Assembly (NCBI GenBank): GCA_947476925.1
Contig: CANJSF010000003.1
Location: 62,001-126,000 of the forward strand
Source: Rhodospirillaceae bacterium
GTDB lineage: Bacteria; Pseudomonadota; Alphaproteobacteria; Rhodospirillales; Rhodospirillaceae
DNA length: 64,000 nucleotides
Direction of reading: 5' to 3'
Part shown: positions 46,311 to 54,981 of the stretch, one piece after another
Position numbering within the stretch: the first letter of the stretch is position 1
How the letters are laid out: each line of letters starts with the position of its first letter
The notes under the pieces: generated by a model
What the model was told of the DNA's origin: nothing
The model's database searches: none
The model's input: the letters and a program-made list of their open reading frames with translations, nothing else
Program-made: the position numbers and the translations under genes

Positions 46311-47456
46311 CTAGCGACGAGCCAACGCGTCGACGATTTTTAATCGACCGGCATTCAGTGCTGGTGGCAGCGACGCCACCACCGCCAACGCCAAAGCGGC
46401 AATGGCCCCGGTACCCACCACATCAAGCGGCATGGCCGTGACGGTGCTGATGTCTTTGATCGCTGGGAACAAAGCTGCAGCCAGACCTAGACCCAATCCA
46501 CCAGAGACTAAACACAACAACGCGGCCTCAGCGATGACCAGCGCCACAACACCGACATTGGTGAAGCCCAGCGTTTTGAGCACCGCCAATTCTGGAATTC
46601 GCTCACGCACCGACTGCATCATGGTATTGCCGGTCAGAAACAATAGCGTGAAGAACACTGCACCAACGATGCCGTTGATAATCAAGTTAATGTCGCCAAA
46701 CTGCTTGAAGTAGGCTTGTGCATATTCCTTTTCGTTTTGCGTCCGCGTCTCGTCTGGTGAATTCAGGAACAGCGCGTCGATGGCCTCACCCACCTGTGCT
46801 GTCTTGGTCGGGTCGGCGACGCGAACAACAAACCACGACGTTGTCCCCAGCGAAAATGCGCGCATCTCATCGAAGTATTCAAAGTTGAAGAAGAACGAGT
46901 TGGCTTTGCTGGTGTCCTCGGCATGATCATAGATGCCGACAACTTGAAAGCTCCAATCCTGCGTGCCGTCTTTCTTCGTCCAAATGGTGGTCGGCACGAC
47001 AACCGTGTCGCCAATTTTCCAATTAAACTTGCGCGCCAAGGCAACGCCAATCACCGCGCCATTTCGTGTTTGCTTCAGGGCCGCCAGTTGATCCTTCGGC
47101 AGCAAATATTCCGGGAACAGGTCAAAGTAGGTTTCAGCATCAACCGGAAACGACAAAATGAAATTACGCGGCTCCTCATGATAGCCGCCAAACCAAACGC
47201 CGAAGCTGGTCCCGGTCACTCCCGGTACACTCAAAATACGCTGCATGTAACTGATGGGTAGCGGCTCGATCATGCTGACGCGGCTTTCGACATACATGCG
47301 ATTCACATTCGAGTTCTCCATTGCGCTAGAGAACGCGGAGTTAACGCCTTGCAACATGCCAAACAGCAGGAACGCCACCAAAATTGACAGCAGCGTGAAA
47401 ATCGTGCGCGTGCGTTTGCGCCACAGCCCCGCCCATACTAGGGGAAAGTATTTCAT
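46311..47456 (-). CDS. ABC transporter permease (MacB/FtsX type)
   Basis: A 381-residue permease of the same type as its neighbour, opening [20 protein letters not shown] and with helix TLLSILVAFLLFGMLQGV. A periplasmic domain follows, then three helices with MMQSVRERIPELAVLKTLGF as the ATPase-coupling loop. The two permeases differ strongly in sequence, suggesting a heterodimer. It overlaps the ATPase gene by four bases. Confidence 0.9.
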   Translation of the reverse strand: MKYFPLVWAGLWRKRTRTIFTLLSILVAFLLFGMLQGVNSAFSSAMENSNVNRMYVESRVSMIEPLPISYMQRILSVPGVTGTSFGVWFGGYHEEPRNFILSFPVDAETYFDLFPEYLLPKDQLAALKQTRNGAVIGVALARKFNWKIGDTVVVPTTIWTKKDGTQDWSFQVVGIYDHAEDTSKANSFFFNFEYFDEMRAFSLGTTSWFVVRVADPTKTAQVGEAIDALFLNSPDETRTQNEKEYAQAYFKQFGDINLIINGIVGAVFFTLLFLTGNTMMQSVRERIPELAVLKTLGFTNVGVVALVIAEAALLCLVSGGLGLGLAAALFPAIKDISTVTAMPLDVVGTGAIAALALAVVASLPPALNAGRLKIVDALARR

Positions 47457-48142
47457 GATTTCACCGTTTCGCTGACCAGTTGGCCCTTATCCATATGAAG
47501 CGTGCGCGAAGCGTGATCGGCGGCTTTGGGGTCGTGCGTCACCATCACAATGGTTTTCTTTTGGGTGCGGTTGAGGGTTTGCAGAAGCCCCAGAACCTCT
47601 TCGGCTGTTGCGCGGTCGAGGTCGCCCGTGGGCTCATCGCAGACTAAAATTGTTGGGTCCGACACCAAGGCACGCGCAATCGCCACGCGCTGTTGTTGCC
47701 CGCCCGAGAGCTCGCTGGGTTTGTGCTTGGCGCGGTCTGAAAGTCCCACGATTTCTAAGGCTGCCGCGACACGCTGTTTGCGCTCAGCGCCCGACAACGA
47801 GGTCAACAACAACGGCAACTCGACATTCTTCTCGGCCGTCAGCATGGGCATGAGGTTATAAAACTGGAATACAAAGCCCACATGACGCGCGCGCCATTTG
47901 GACAACGCGCTGCTCGAGAGTTGATCAACCCGCTCCCCGGCCACGGTAATTTCACCCGACGTCGGTTGGTCTAGGCCGCCGATCAAATTCAGCAGTGTTG
48001 TTTTACCCGAACCTGACGGGCCCATGAGGGCCAGAAACTCGCCCTCGGGCACATCAAGGTTCAGCGCGTGCAGCACCTCGACGTTTTGCTTGCCGCGCGT
48101 GTAGCTTTTGACAACATTGCGAATGGAAACTGCTGAGGTCAT
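47453..48142 (-). CDS. ABC transporter ATP-binding protein (MacB/LolD type)
   Basis: A 229-residue ATPase with Walker [17 protein letters not shown] (about 40-55), Q-loop region [20 protein letters not shown], signature [15 protein letters not shown], Walker [13 protein letters not shown] and the His switch [11 protein letters not shown]. The pattern matches the MacB/LolD/FtsE class that powers mechanotransmitting permeases. It lies between the adaptor gene and the first permease. Confidence 0.95.
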   Translation of the reverse strand: MTSAVSIRNVVKSYTRGKQNVEVLHALNLDVPEGEFLALMGPSGSGKTTLLNLIGGLDQPTSGEITVAGERVDQLSSSALSKWRARHVGFVFQFYNLMPMLTAEKNVELPLLLTSLSGAERKQRVAAALEIVGLSDRAKHKPSELSGGQQQRVAIARALVSDPTILVCDEPTGDLDRATAEEVLGLLQTLNRTQKKTIVMVTHDPKAADHASRTLHMDKGQLVSETVKS

Positions 48143-48175
48143 TTTCTTGCGATGTCCTTTAGATGTCAGCTCAAA

Positions 48176-49426
48176 TTACTCAATATGCACCTCTGCGCCA
48201 TCGGTGAGCTTTGTCGTATCACCTACGGCAACGCGGTCTCCGGCAGAAACGCCTGATAAAATAGTTTGCCCATCGGCACTGCGGCCGCCCAATTTCACGG
48301 CGCGGCGTTCCACCTTATCCCCGCGAATAACAAACACGACGCCCGTTTCGCCGGTGCCCTGAACGGCGTCGATGGGCACAATCACCCCCGGCGCAGCGGC
48401 AACACTGCCCGTTGCGTTGGGTGCTGCCGCGCTCAGGAACGCCACACGCGCGCCCATTTGCGGTAGAATGCGCGCGTCTCTTTCCTTAAAGCCCACACGC
48501 ACCTTCACTGTGGCCTTGGCGCGATCAGCCGTGGGGATCACGGCAATGATCTCGCCGGCGATTGACCAATCCGGATAGGCATTGAGTTTTATGGTTGCCG
48601 GTTGATTGGCATGGACGCGGCTAATGAAATTTTCGCTGACGTCGACTTCCACTTCCAGCGAATCCATATCGACAATTGTTCCAACGCCGGTCCGGGTAAA
48701 TCCGCCGCCCGCAGAAATGGGTGAGACCATTTCGCCGGGCTGGGCGGCTTTCACCGTCACAACGCCCGGAAACGGCGCGCGAACAATCGTGTCATCGGCA
48801 TTGCGCTGGGCCATCGCCAGATTCGCACGCGAAACTTCGAGAGATTTTGTCGAAACACGCAAACTACTTTCAACGGCATCAAAGCTTGATTTGGAGTTGT
48901 CGAACGCGGTTTGGCTGATCACACCCCGTTTCAACAATTCAGTGTTGCGTTCAAAAATCGGCTTGGCGTTCTCGAACGCGAGCTTTGCGGCATTCAATGC
49001 CGCTTCGGCTTGCTGAACTTGCGCTTTTGCGAAATCCATCGTGGCGCGCGCATTTGAGTCGTCCAGGCGCGCCATGACCTGGTCTTTCTCGACGTACTGC
49101 CCTTCTTCAATCGGCACTTCGAGCACTTTGCCGGTCACCTTGAACGACACTGTGGCTTGTCGGCGCGCTACCACATAGCCCGAGGCATCCAGCATCGAGG
49201 CGGCGCCAGCGCTGTTACCTGTGCCTGCCGCAACGGCAGCTTTGGCCGTAGCCGCGCGAACCGGAATGCCGCTTGAACCCGAAAGGAAGAACCACGCACC
49301 AAGCAAAATGAGGAATGCCGCGCCCCCGCCCACGATCCACCACCAGAACGCGACACCTTCGGCCTGCGGGACATCGGCGCGATCAATCCTCAACTGATTG
49401 AGCAAATTCGATTTATCCGTCGTCAT
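48176..49426 (-). CDS. Membrane-fusion adaptor (HlyD/MacA-like)
   Basis: A 416-residue periplasmic adaptor anchored by one helix (WWWIVGGGAAFLILLGAWFF, about 30-49). Barrel-sandwich halves are recognisable around GYVVARRQATVSFKVTGKVL and IVRAPFPGVVTVKAAQPGEM, flanking a helical hairpin (about 125-215). The C-terminal part contains the beta-barrel and membrane-proximal domains. The ATG at 49426 (MTTDKSN) is chosen for its GGAG ribosome site. It is the first gene of the export cassette; the TolC gene at 52204 is a possible outer-membrane partner. Confidence 0.9.
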   Translation of the reverse strand: MTTDKSNLLNQLRIDRADVPQAEGVAFWWWIVGGGAAFLILLGAWFFLSGSSGIPVRAATAKAAVAAGTGNSAGAASMLDASGYVVARRQATVSFKVTGKVLEVPIEEGQYVEKDQVMARLDDSNARATMDFAKAQVQQAEAALNAAKLAFENAKPIFERNTELLKRGVISQTAFDNSKSSFDAVESSLRVSTKSLEVSRANLAMAQRNADDTIVRAPFPGVVTVKAAQPGEMVSPISAGGGFTRTGVGTIVDMDSLEVEVDVSENFISRVHANQPATIKLNAYPDWSIAGEIIAVIPTADRAKATVKVRVGFKERDARILPQMGARVAFLSAAAPNATGSVAAAPGVIVPIDAVQGTGETGVVFVIRGDKVERRAVKLGGRSADGQTILSGVSAGDRVAVGDTTKLTDGAEVHIE

Positions 49427-49746
49427 TACCGTCTCCATAGCCCACCTTAGCCATGGCCAATCCATATCGGAAGTAAAGGAACGCGAAGCGGCGCCAACTC
49501 ATATTTGTTTTGCTTTTACTGTCTGCAAAAACCTCGCGACTCAAAACGAACTGCCACCATAGCTTGAACACTGTATGTTTTCACACTTCCGTAACCGCAA
49601 AATATGTGCGTAATTGCTCGTAACGCGTGTCTAACTACTAATAGACAAAAGCAAAGGACGTATTTTCGCCATCATGGCCGCCGCTGCCCGCGAATATCTT
49701 CCACTCATTTAGCCCTCAAGCGGCTGCGGAGTGGTTTCTTCTCGAC
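49427..49746. other. Divergent intergenic region, 320 bases
   Basis: Between the adaptor gene (minus) and the uncharacterised plus-strand gene. The stretch 49500-49680 is visibly richer in A and T than its surroundings, as expected for back-to-back promoters. I recognise no RNA gene, repeat or small coding frame with a ribosome site, and no specific operator. Confidence 0.5.
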
Positions 49747-50544
49747 ATGGCGGAAGTGTCAGGGTTCATGCGCTCGGGCTTTACCAACATGAGCCCACTC
49801 TCGGTCTATGGCACCTATCGCCCCATTCTGACCAAACCCGACCCTTGGTATTTCTCTGGCGTTGTCGCGCTGGAAGCCAGCGCCATCACCGATATTTTCA
49901 AACCCGAAGGTGCTGACGAAATTCTGCGCGAAATCTTTGCACAAATAGACGGCATCGTTGGACGCGGCGACGGCGAAGCCTCGGCGTTGACGATGATGCT
50001 TCTCGGGCGGCTTGGACTTGGCTCGGTGCTGATGGGCCGAAAAGTTCCCGACAATATGCTCTCGCGCATTATGCTGATGCTGATCGGCAGCGACAAAGCC
50101 ATGAAACGGGTGATGCCCGACGACACCGCAGCCAAACAACTGCGCACCGCATTGAAGTCGGGCAAACCAATTTGGTGGAAAATGTTTGCGCGGCGTTACC
50201 GGCTCACCACTGCGCCCGATGCCGCCGTTGCCGCGCGCATTGCCGTCGCACCGGGTGCTGGTCCGCAGTTGCCTGACAGCTTGGGAGAAGGTGGATCAGA
50301 AGATCCTGTTGTGCGCCTCGAAGCATTGCGCGTCGCGCTTGAAAAAGCCGAGATTGTGATGCCGGGCGCTGCCAACGATTCAAACCCTGATAAAGATGTC
50401 ACCGACCCCGCGTTGGCCGACCAAGGCCCGCAAGAGCACGACAAGATACTGGAAGATGATTTGCCGTTCGATGACCCTGCGCCGGTTGATGAGCAACCCG
50501 ATGACGGCTCGTTCAAATTAGACGAAAAATACCGGGTTGATTAA
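49747..50544 (+). CDS. Uncharacterised protein with acidic tail
   Basis: A 265-residue protein of no family I recognise. The N-terminal 120 residues contain conserved-looking YGTYRPILTKPDPWYFSGVV and a hydrophobic region LTMMLLGRLGLGSVLMG; the middle has KPIWWKMFARRYRLTT; the last 75 are disordered and strongly acidic (ILEDDLPFDDPAPVDEQPDD). No signal peptide. The ATG at 49747 lacks a strong ribosome site, and an in-frame ATG at 49768 is an alternative. It precedes the DUF1993 gene by 87 bases on the same strand. Confidence 0.6.
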   Translation: MAEVSGFMRSGFTNMSPLSVYGTYRPILTKPDPWYFSGVVALEASAITDIFKPEGADEILREIFAQIDGIVGRGDGEASALTMMLLGRLGLGSVLMGRKVPDNMLSRIMLMLIGSDKAMKRVMPDDTAAKQLRTALKSGKPIWWKMFARRYRLTTAPDAAVAARIAVAPGAGPQLPDSLGEGGSEDPVVRLEALRVALEKAEIVMPGAANDSNPDKDVTDPALADQGPQEHDKILEDDLPFDDPAPVDEQPDDGSFKLDEKYRVD

Positions 50545-50631
50545 AGCGCCGGGCGCTTTACGCGCCAGCGCAATTTATCATAGTCTGCGGCCTCTCGCGA
50601 TTTCCCTTAGGCACATCACAAAGGTAAGACC

Positions 50632-51138
50632 ATGCCGTTGACCATGTACGACATTTCCGTTCCTGCTTTTAACCGCACCTTGAAGGGCATGAAGGGTGTG
50701 CTTGAAAAAGCTGAAGCCCACGTCACAGCCAAGAAACTCGACCCAAATGCGCTGCTTTTGGCGCGGCTGTACCCCGATATGTTCCACACCATTCGCCAGG
50801 TCCAAACAGCCACATCAATGGTGCATTGGGGTTGCGCCTTGTTGGTTGGTCTCGAGCGCCCCGACTTGCCGTCGACCGAAGCAACGTTTGCCGATTTGCA
50901 AGCGCGCATTGCCAGCACAGTTGAGTACGTGAAAGGCTTTGGACCCGATCGCATCAACGGAACAGAAGCCAATAAAGTCGAGTTGAAATTCCCAGGCCGC
51001 ACCATGGAATTCACGGGGCATTCATTCTTGTCAGAATTCATTATGCCAAACCTCTATTTCCACGCAGCCATGACTTACGCAATCTTGCGCCACAACGGAG
51101 TCGAAGTCGGCAAGCAAGATTTCCTCGCCCGAGGCTAA
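50632..51138 (+). CDS. DUF1993 family protein
   Basis: A 168-residue helical protein of DUF1993, related to DinB-like four-helix bundles. Diagnostic segments are MYDISVPAFNRTLKGMKGVL, LLLARLYPDMFHTIRQVQTA, TVEYVKGFGPDRINGTE and the C-terminal NLYFHAAMTYAILRHNGVEV with GKQDFLA. Histidines at the two ends of the bundle could bind a metal. Its function is not known. The ATG at 50632 has an AGGT-type upstream sequence. Confidence 0.88.
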   Translation: MPLTMYDISVPAFNRTLKGMKGVLEKAEAHVTAKKLDPNALLLARLYPDMFHTIRQVQTATSMVHWGCALLVGLERPDLPSTEATFADLQARIASTVEYVKGFGPDRINGTEANKVELKFPGRTMEFTGHSFLSEFIMPNLYFHAAMTYAILRHNGVEVGKQDFLARG

Positions 51139-51162
51139 ATCACGATTGGCATCTGGAGAACC

Positions 51163-51189
51163 TCCTACGCCGGCAATGCCGGCGTAGGA
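51163..51189. repeat. Perfect 12-bp inverted repeat
   Basis: TCCTACGCCGGC and its exact complement are separated by AAT, 25 bases after the DUF1993 stop. Neither strand has a convincing T-run beyond the stem, so it is a weak terminator at best and may be an extragenic palindrome that stabilises the upstream message. Positions could be off by one. Confidence 0.6.
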
Positions 51190-51274
51190 AAAATACTCAT
51201 CTCATTGGCCTACGTTGCAGCACAGTCTTGCTCGCCCAATAAAAACGCGCGGGTCTTTGATGATTCCATGGCAA

Positions 51275-51307
51275 CAAAAAACCTCGGTGGATCGACCCAC
51301 CGAGGTT
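51275..51307 (-). terminator. Rho-independent terminator after popZ
   Basis: An 11-bp stem (AACCTCGGTGG with CCACCGAGGTT) and short loop. On the minus strand it is followed by TTTTTGTTG, about 30 bases after the popZ stop. On the plus strand the sequence after the stem (GAGTTTTG) is only a weak signal. Confidence 0.85.
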
Positions 51308-51338
51308 GAGTTTTGCTGCAACGTTAGAGTAGAAAAAA

Positions 51339-52019
51339 TTACATATGCTCGGAGCGATTAACGATGCGCTCGATCTCTTGCTTCACAACGCGCTCGACCA
51401 TGTAAGGCAAGTTTGTATCCAGCCATTCCTTTAAGATCGGCGTGCAGATTTCGCGCACCAATTGCTCCAGCGTGATTCCTGAATTGCCCAAAGCAATGGC
51501 GCGTTCTCGCGCCACAGCGTTAGCCAATTGCGCAATCGATGCGCCAGCGGCTTGCGCAGCGGGATCGCCAACAAGGTACTGCTGCGGTTGGTAATCCTGC
51601 GGCTGATACTGTTGGGGTTGGTACTGTGGCTGTGGCTGATATTGCTGCTGGGGCTCTTCGTAAGCCTCCTGCGGTGCCACTTGTTGCTCAGTCGACAATT
51701 CCAAAGGTTCTGGCTCGGGCTCAACGGCCACGATATCGGGGCCAGGCTCTTCGGGCATTTCATCAAAAATGGATGGCTCGGGTTCTGGTTCCGGCTCAAC
51801 CGCAAACACGGGTGCTGGCTCCGGCTCCGGCTCGGGTTCTGGTTCCGGCTCGGGTGCAGGCGGTGGCGGAGGCGGAGGTTCCTCTGCCTTTGGCGGCGGC
51901 GCAGGCGCGGCCTTTGGCGGCTCAGGCTTTGCAGCCTCACCGTCATCTTCGGATAGAATTTTTCGAATGGAGGCGAGAATGTCCTCCATCGAAGGTTCTT
52001 GTTGTCCGTCAGCGCTCAT
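51339..52019 (-). CDS. popZ: Polar organizing protein PopZ
   Basis: Forms the polar scaffold that anchors ParB-bound chromosome origins and recruits cell-cycle proteins. Domain order is typical: the N-terminal DUF2497 motif QEPSMEDILASIRKILSEDD (about residues 6-25), a long disordered linker rich in Pro/Glu and then Gln/Pro/Tyr (repeats of YQPQ), and a C-terminal oligomerisation region with EQLVREICTPILKEWLDTNL and VKQEIERIV. It has 226 residues. It lies downstream of tolC on the same strand, as in many relatives. Confidence 0.93.
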   Translation of the reverse strand: MSADGQQEPSMEDILASIRKILSEDDGEAAKPEPPKAAPAPPPKAEEPPPPPPPAPEPEPEPEPEPEPAPVFAVEPEPEPEPSIFDEMPEEPGPDIVAVEPEPEPLELSTEQQVAPQEAYEEPQQQYQPQPQYQPQQYQPQDYQPQQYLVGDPAAQAAGASIAQLANAVARERAIALGNSGITLEQLVREICTPILKEWLDTNLPYMVERVVKQEIERIVNRSEHM

Positions 52020-52203
52020 AAGCCGACTACTCCCACCACGGCCTGATGCCGTTTGTTTTGTGAGTTACTAGGGCATAGGGCTTAACAATTCTCTAACAGA
52101 CTCAGAGCCTTAACGCGACCGGAGATTATGAGGCCCGGCTTTTCAGCCTAAAACAAAGGAAAATGAGTCTTTTCAGGCCTTCGACGCAGGCCCGAAAATG
52201 CCC

Positions 52204-53616
52204 CTACTTGGCCTTTTTGGCGTCATCATCAGCTGCGGTTGAAGACCCAAAAGCTTGATAGCGCACGTCGTTATAGTGCGTGGTCGGGTCATACATCGCC
52301 ACTTTTAGACCGATAGATTCGGCGGTCAGGCGCCCGGTGGTTGATAGCAACTGATAAGACGCCACCACCTGGGTGCGCTCGGCACGCACCAAATTCACGC
52401 GGGCATTGAGCAATTCCTGCTCGGCATCGAGAACATCAAGCACTGTGCGTGAGCCCACTTCAGCTTCGCGCTGAACACCTTCAAGCGCGATTTTCGAGGC
52501 TTCAATTTGCGACTTCAGCGAGACAATGCTGGCGGTCGCCGCTTCATACGCCTTATAGGCCGCGGTTGCATTCTCGCGCGCGTCGAGACGTGCTTGATCA
52601 GCCTCTAAGCGACGCTGGCCGGCTGTGTGTTTGGCTTGGCGAAGGCGCGCATACTCGGCGCCTTGCTGATAAATTGGAACCGTCAAGACCGCCCTCGCCT
52701 GGGCAGTTATGGCTGTCGATTTATTAGCCACCGTGTCCCAGCCCTTTTGATAATTCGCTTCGAGGTCGGCTGAGGGCAGCAGATCACCGCGCGACACATC
52801 AATGCCGTTTTGCGCCGCTTGCGCCGTAAAATCGGCTGCGAGATATGCTGGGTTGGCCTTGATCGATGCATCGACGGCTTCTTCAACGCTGATTGGCAAG
52901 CCCTTCGCTGCCGTTGGACTGACCAACGCTTCCGGTGCTTTCCCAACTGAATTTTCATAGGACGCGCGAGAGCGCGCTAAATCGCTTTCAGCTTGAATCA
53001 ACGACGCCTTTGAGCCCTCTAAACGCGCTTGAGCTTGGGCAACGTCAGTTTTGGTGATCTCGCCGACATTGAAGCGATCTGTTGTGGCTTCGAATTGGCG
53101 TGTCAGGACCTGCACGTTATTGCGCTGCAGTTCCACGACGGCCTGATCGCGCAAAACATCCAAATAGGCTTGCGCCGCATCGAACAACACCTGAGCTTCA
53201 CTGGACTGCAAGCGGGCCCGCTGGGCCATCACTTGCGCTTTGGCCTGGTCGGTCCCGGCCGTTGTTTTGAGACCGCGAAACAATGGCTGGCGAAATTGAG
53301 CAGCGACAGTTTCTTGGGTGCGCAACGTCGTGCCGCTACCAAAGACTGCTCCTGAACTTGCGCCACTAATGATGTTGGTTTCAGAGCGCGTCCGCGCGAC
53401 GTTACCGTTCAAGCTCAACGACGGACGCCAGCCCGACAACGCAATAGCCACGTTTTCATCGGTCGCCCGCAGTGCCGCGCGAGCGGCGAGCAACGTGGGG
53501 TTGTTTTGGTATGCAAGGCCCAAGGCTTCATCCAAGGTCTCGGCCTGGACGGACGTGGACAAAGCCGCCAACGCCACACTTGAAATCAATAAAGACTTGA
53601 AAGACTTCAACATCAT
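52204..53616 (-). CDS. tolC: TolC-family outer-membrane channel
   Basis: Trimeric outer-membrane exit duct for type I secretion and efflux pumps. The 470-residue protein has a signal peptide ending STSVQA, then the repeated TolC helical halves with TLDEALGLAYQNNPTLLAAR near residue 25 and a matching SVEEAVDASIKANPAYLAAD in the second half. RTVLDVLDAEQELLNARVNL is characteristic. The ATG at 53616 is preceded by a GAGGAA site; the frame upstream is not coding. Candidate partners are the ABC cassette at 45117-49426. Confidence 0.94.
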   Translation of the reverse strand: MMLKSFKSLLISSVALAALSTSVQAETLDEALGLAYQNNPTLLAARAALRATDENVAIALSGWRPSLSLNGNVARTRSETNIISGASSGAVFGSGTTLRTQETVAAQFRQPLFRGLKTTAGTDQAKAQVMAQRARLQSSEAQVLFDAAQAYLDVLRDQAVVELQRNNVQVLTRQFEATTDRFNVGEITKTDVAQAQARLEGSKASLIQAESDLARSRASYENSVGKAPEALVSPTAAKGLPISVEEAVDASIKANPAYLAADFTAQAAQNGIDVSRGDLLPSADLEANYQKGWDTVANKSTAITAQARAVLTVPIYQQGAEYARLRQAKHTAGQRRLEADQARLDARENATAAYKAYEAATASIVSLKSQIEASKIALEGVQREAEVGSRTVLDVLDAEQELLNARVNLVRAERTQVVASYQLLSTTGRLTAESIGLKVAMYDPTTHYNDVRYQAFGSSTAADDDAKKAK

Positions 53617-53856
53617 TTTCGTTTCCTCGCAGCGCGCATAAAAATGCGCCAATTCAATTTTCCGTTCGTGCGCATGCTTAACCGATGGGGAGCGCAGCAT
53701 CCACCCAAATCACGTAACCATTTGTGACGTATTGGCAGCCCAAAGACCCTGATTTAATTCAAGATTTTAGCCTAAAAATAAGCCAAGGCGCGCGCCCAAA
53801 GGCATGCCACACATACATAAAGTAAAATAAGAGATTTTGCCTTTAAGTCTATAAAA

Positions 53857-54507
53857 TTAAAACACAAACCCAGGCTGCTTGGTAAAGCCGGGCAGCACCT
53901 GGGTGGCTGCGTCGAAGTCCTGCCGGTGGCCGAAGGCCGTGCCAGTCCGGGTAATCAGGGTGGCCCGGCCAATGGGCCCTTCCCGCACAATGCACACCAA
54001 GCGCCCGCCATCAGCGAGTTGCTGCTTCAACGCCTCAGGAATCATGTCCACAGCGCCGTTAATAAAAATCACGTCAAACGGCCCCTGCTCGGGTTTTCCC
54101 CGCTGAAGATCGCCCGTCACCACTGCGGCGTTATCAACATTCAACTCGGCCAAGGTTTTTGATGCCGCTGCGGCCAACGTGGCATCACTTTCCACGGCGA
54201 CAACGGAGCTGGCCATGCGCGCCAACACCGCGCTGGAATAACCGGCGCCTGCGCCAATCACCATGGCGCTATCGCCCGTTTGGATATCTGCAAGTTGCAG
54301 CAATCGCGCCAGCACCATGGGCTCCATAATCACGCGGCCCTGGCCGATGGACAGATCTTCATCAACGTACGCAAATTGCCGTTGCTCCGCTGGCAAAAAG
54401 CGTTCGCGCGGTACAGCGCCCATGGCTTCAATCACTAACGGGTCGGACACGCGATTGGTTTTTATTTGGCTGGCGACCATGTTACGGCGTGCGGCGGCGA
54501 AATCCAT
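53857..54507 (-). CDS. PCMT-like methyltransferase
   Basis: A 216-residue member of the protein-L-isoaspartate methyltransferase family: RRNMVASQIKTNRVSDPLVI, VPRERFLPAEQRQFAYVDED and the SAM-binding SAMVIGAGAGYSSAVLARMA. Compared with the pcm product at 17385-18053, motif I has AGAG in place of VGTG and the isoaspartate-binding Gln-Thr-Ile-Ser segment is replaced by LSIGQGRVIMEPMVLARLL. It may therefore have a different target. This divergent form next to tolC and popZ is common in Alphaproteobacteria. It is 240 bases upstream of tolC; that AT-rich gap may hold the tolC promoter. Confidence 0.85.
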   Translation of the reverse strand: MDFAAARRNMVASQIKTNRVSDPLVIEAMGAVPRERFLPAEQRQFAYVDEDLSIGQGRVIMEPMVLARLLQLADIQTGDSAMVIGAGAGYSSAVLARMASSVVAVESDATLAAAASKTLAELNVDNAAVVTGDLQRGKPEQGPFDVIFINGAVDMIPEALKQQLADGGRLVCIVREGPIGRATLITRTGTAFGHRQDFDAATQVLPGFTKQPGFVF

Positions 54508-54725
54508 GACGGCAAGGTCCCTGACTGCGGCTTGGTATGACGTCGGTTATAAGCGCCAAGGCGTTGAAAAACAACGAGGGGCGCGCGCCCCAACCCCTTC
54601 GACCCGGCGCTTGACCCCCCTGGGGCCCGCCTCTATAAACCCCTGCCTTTTGGGCCGGGCGGCAACGCCTTGCCGAACGGGCGAAGCTGAGGGCGGCCAT
54701 CGACATCTGCTAAATGGCCTCTTAC

Positions 54726-54799
54726 GGCCGAGTGGTAGAGTGGTCATGCAGCGGACTGCAAATCCGCGTACGTCGGTTCGATTCCGGCCTCGGCCTCCA
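54726..54799 (+). tRNA. tRNA-Cys (GCA)
   Basis: The full cloverleaf can be folded: acceptor GGCCGAG with CTCGGCC, anticodon stem GCGGA/TCCGC around loop CTGCAAA (anticodon GCA), T-arm with GGTTCGATTCC, discriminator U73 as expected for cysteine, and an encoded CCA end. Confidence 0.96.
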
Positions 54800-54839
54800 A
54801 CTTCCGCAAGGGCGTTGTTGTTGTTACTTGATACCGTGT

Positions 54840-54914
54840 TCCGGCGTAGCTCAGCGGTAGAGCAATCGGCTGTTAACCGATCGGTCGTAGGTTCGAGTCC
54901 TACCGCCGGAGCCA
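54840..54914 (+). tRNA. tRNA-Asn (GTT)
   Basis: Acceptor TCCGGCG pairs with CGCCGGA, D-arm AGCTCAGCGGTAGAGC, anticodon stem ATCGG/CCGAT around loop CTGTTAA (anticodon GTT), T-arm GTAGGTTCGAGTCCTAC, discriminator G and encoded CCA. It lies 40 bases after tRNA-Cys. Confidence 0.97.
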
Positions 54915-54981
54915 TCTCGCCTTTCTTTAGCGCCCAGCGCTTAGGAAAGTCGGATGCCCCCACCATCGATGCCAACGCCCA

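Noticed and set aside
51700-51860. Short tandem repeats that could suggest a CRISPR or satellite
   Set aside because: They are codon-level repeats encoding Glu-Pro in PopZ, with no spacer pattern.
51528-52071. Three plus-strand frames opposite popZ, including a GSGSGSG-rich one
   Set aside because: They arise from the Pro/Glu codon repeats of the PopZ linker read antisense.
54547-54975. Minus-strand frame of 142 codons reading across both tRNAs, with GLEPTTDRLTADCSTAELR and GRNRTDVRGFAVRC
   Set aside because: This is the well-known false protein made by translating tRNA genes antisense; the tRNAs explain the sequence fully.
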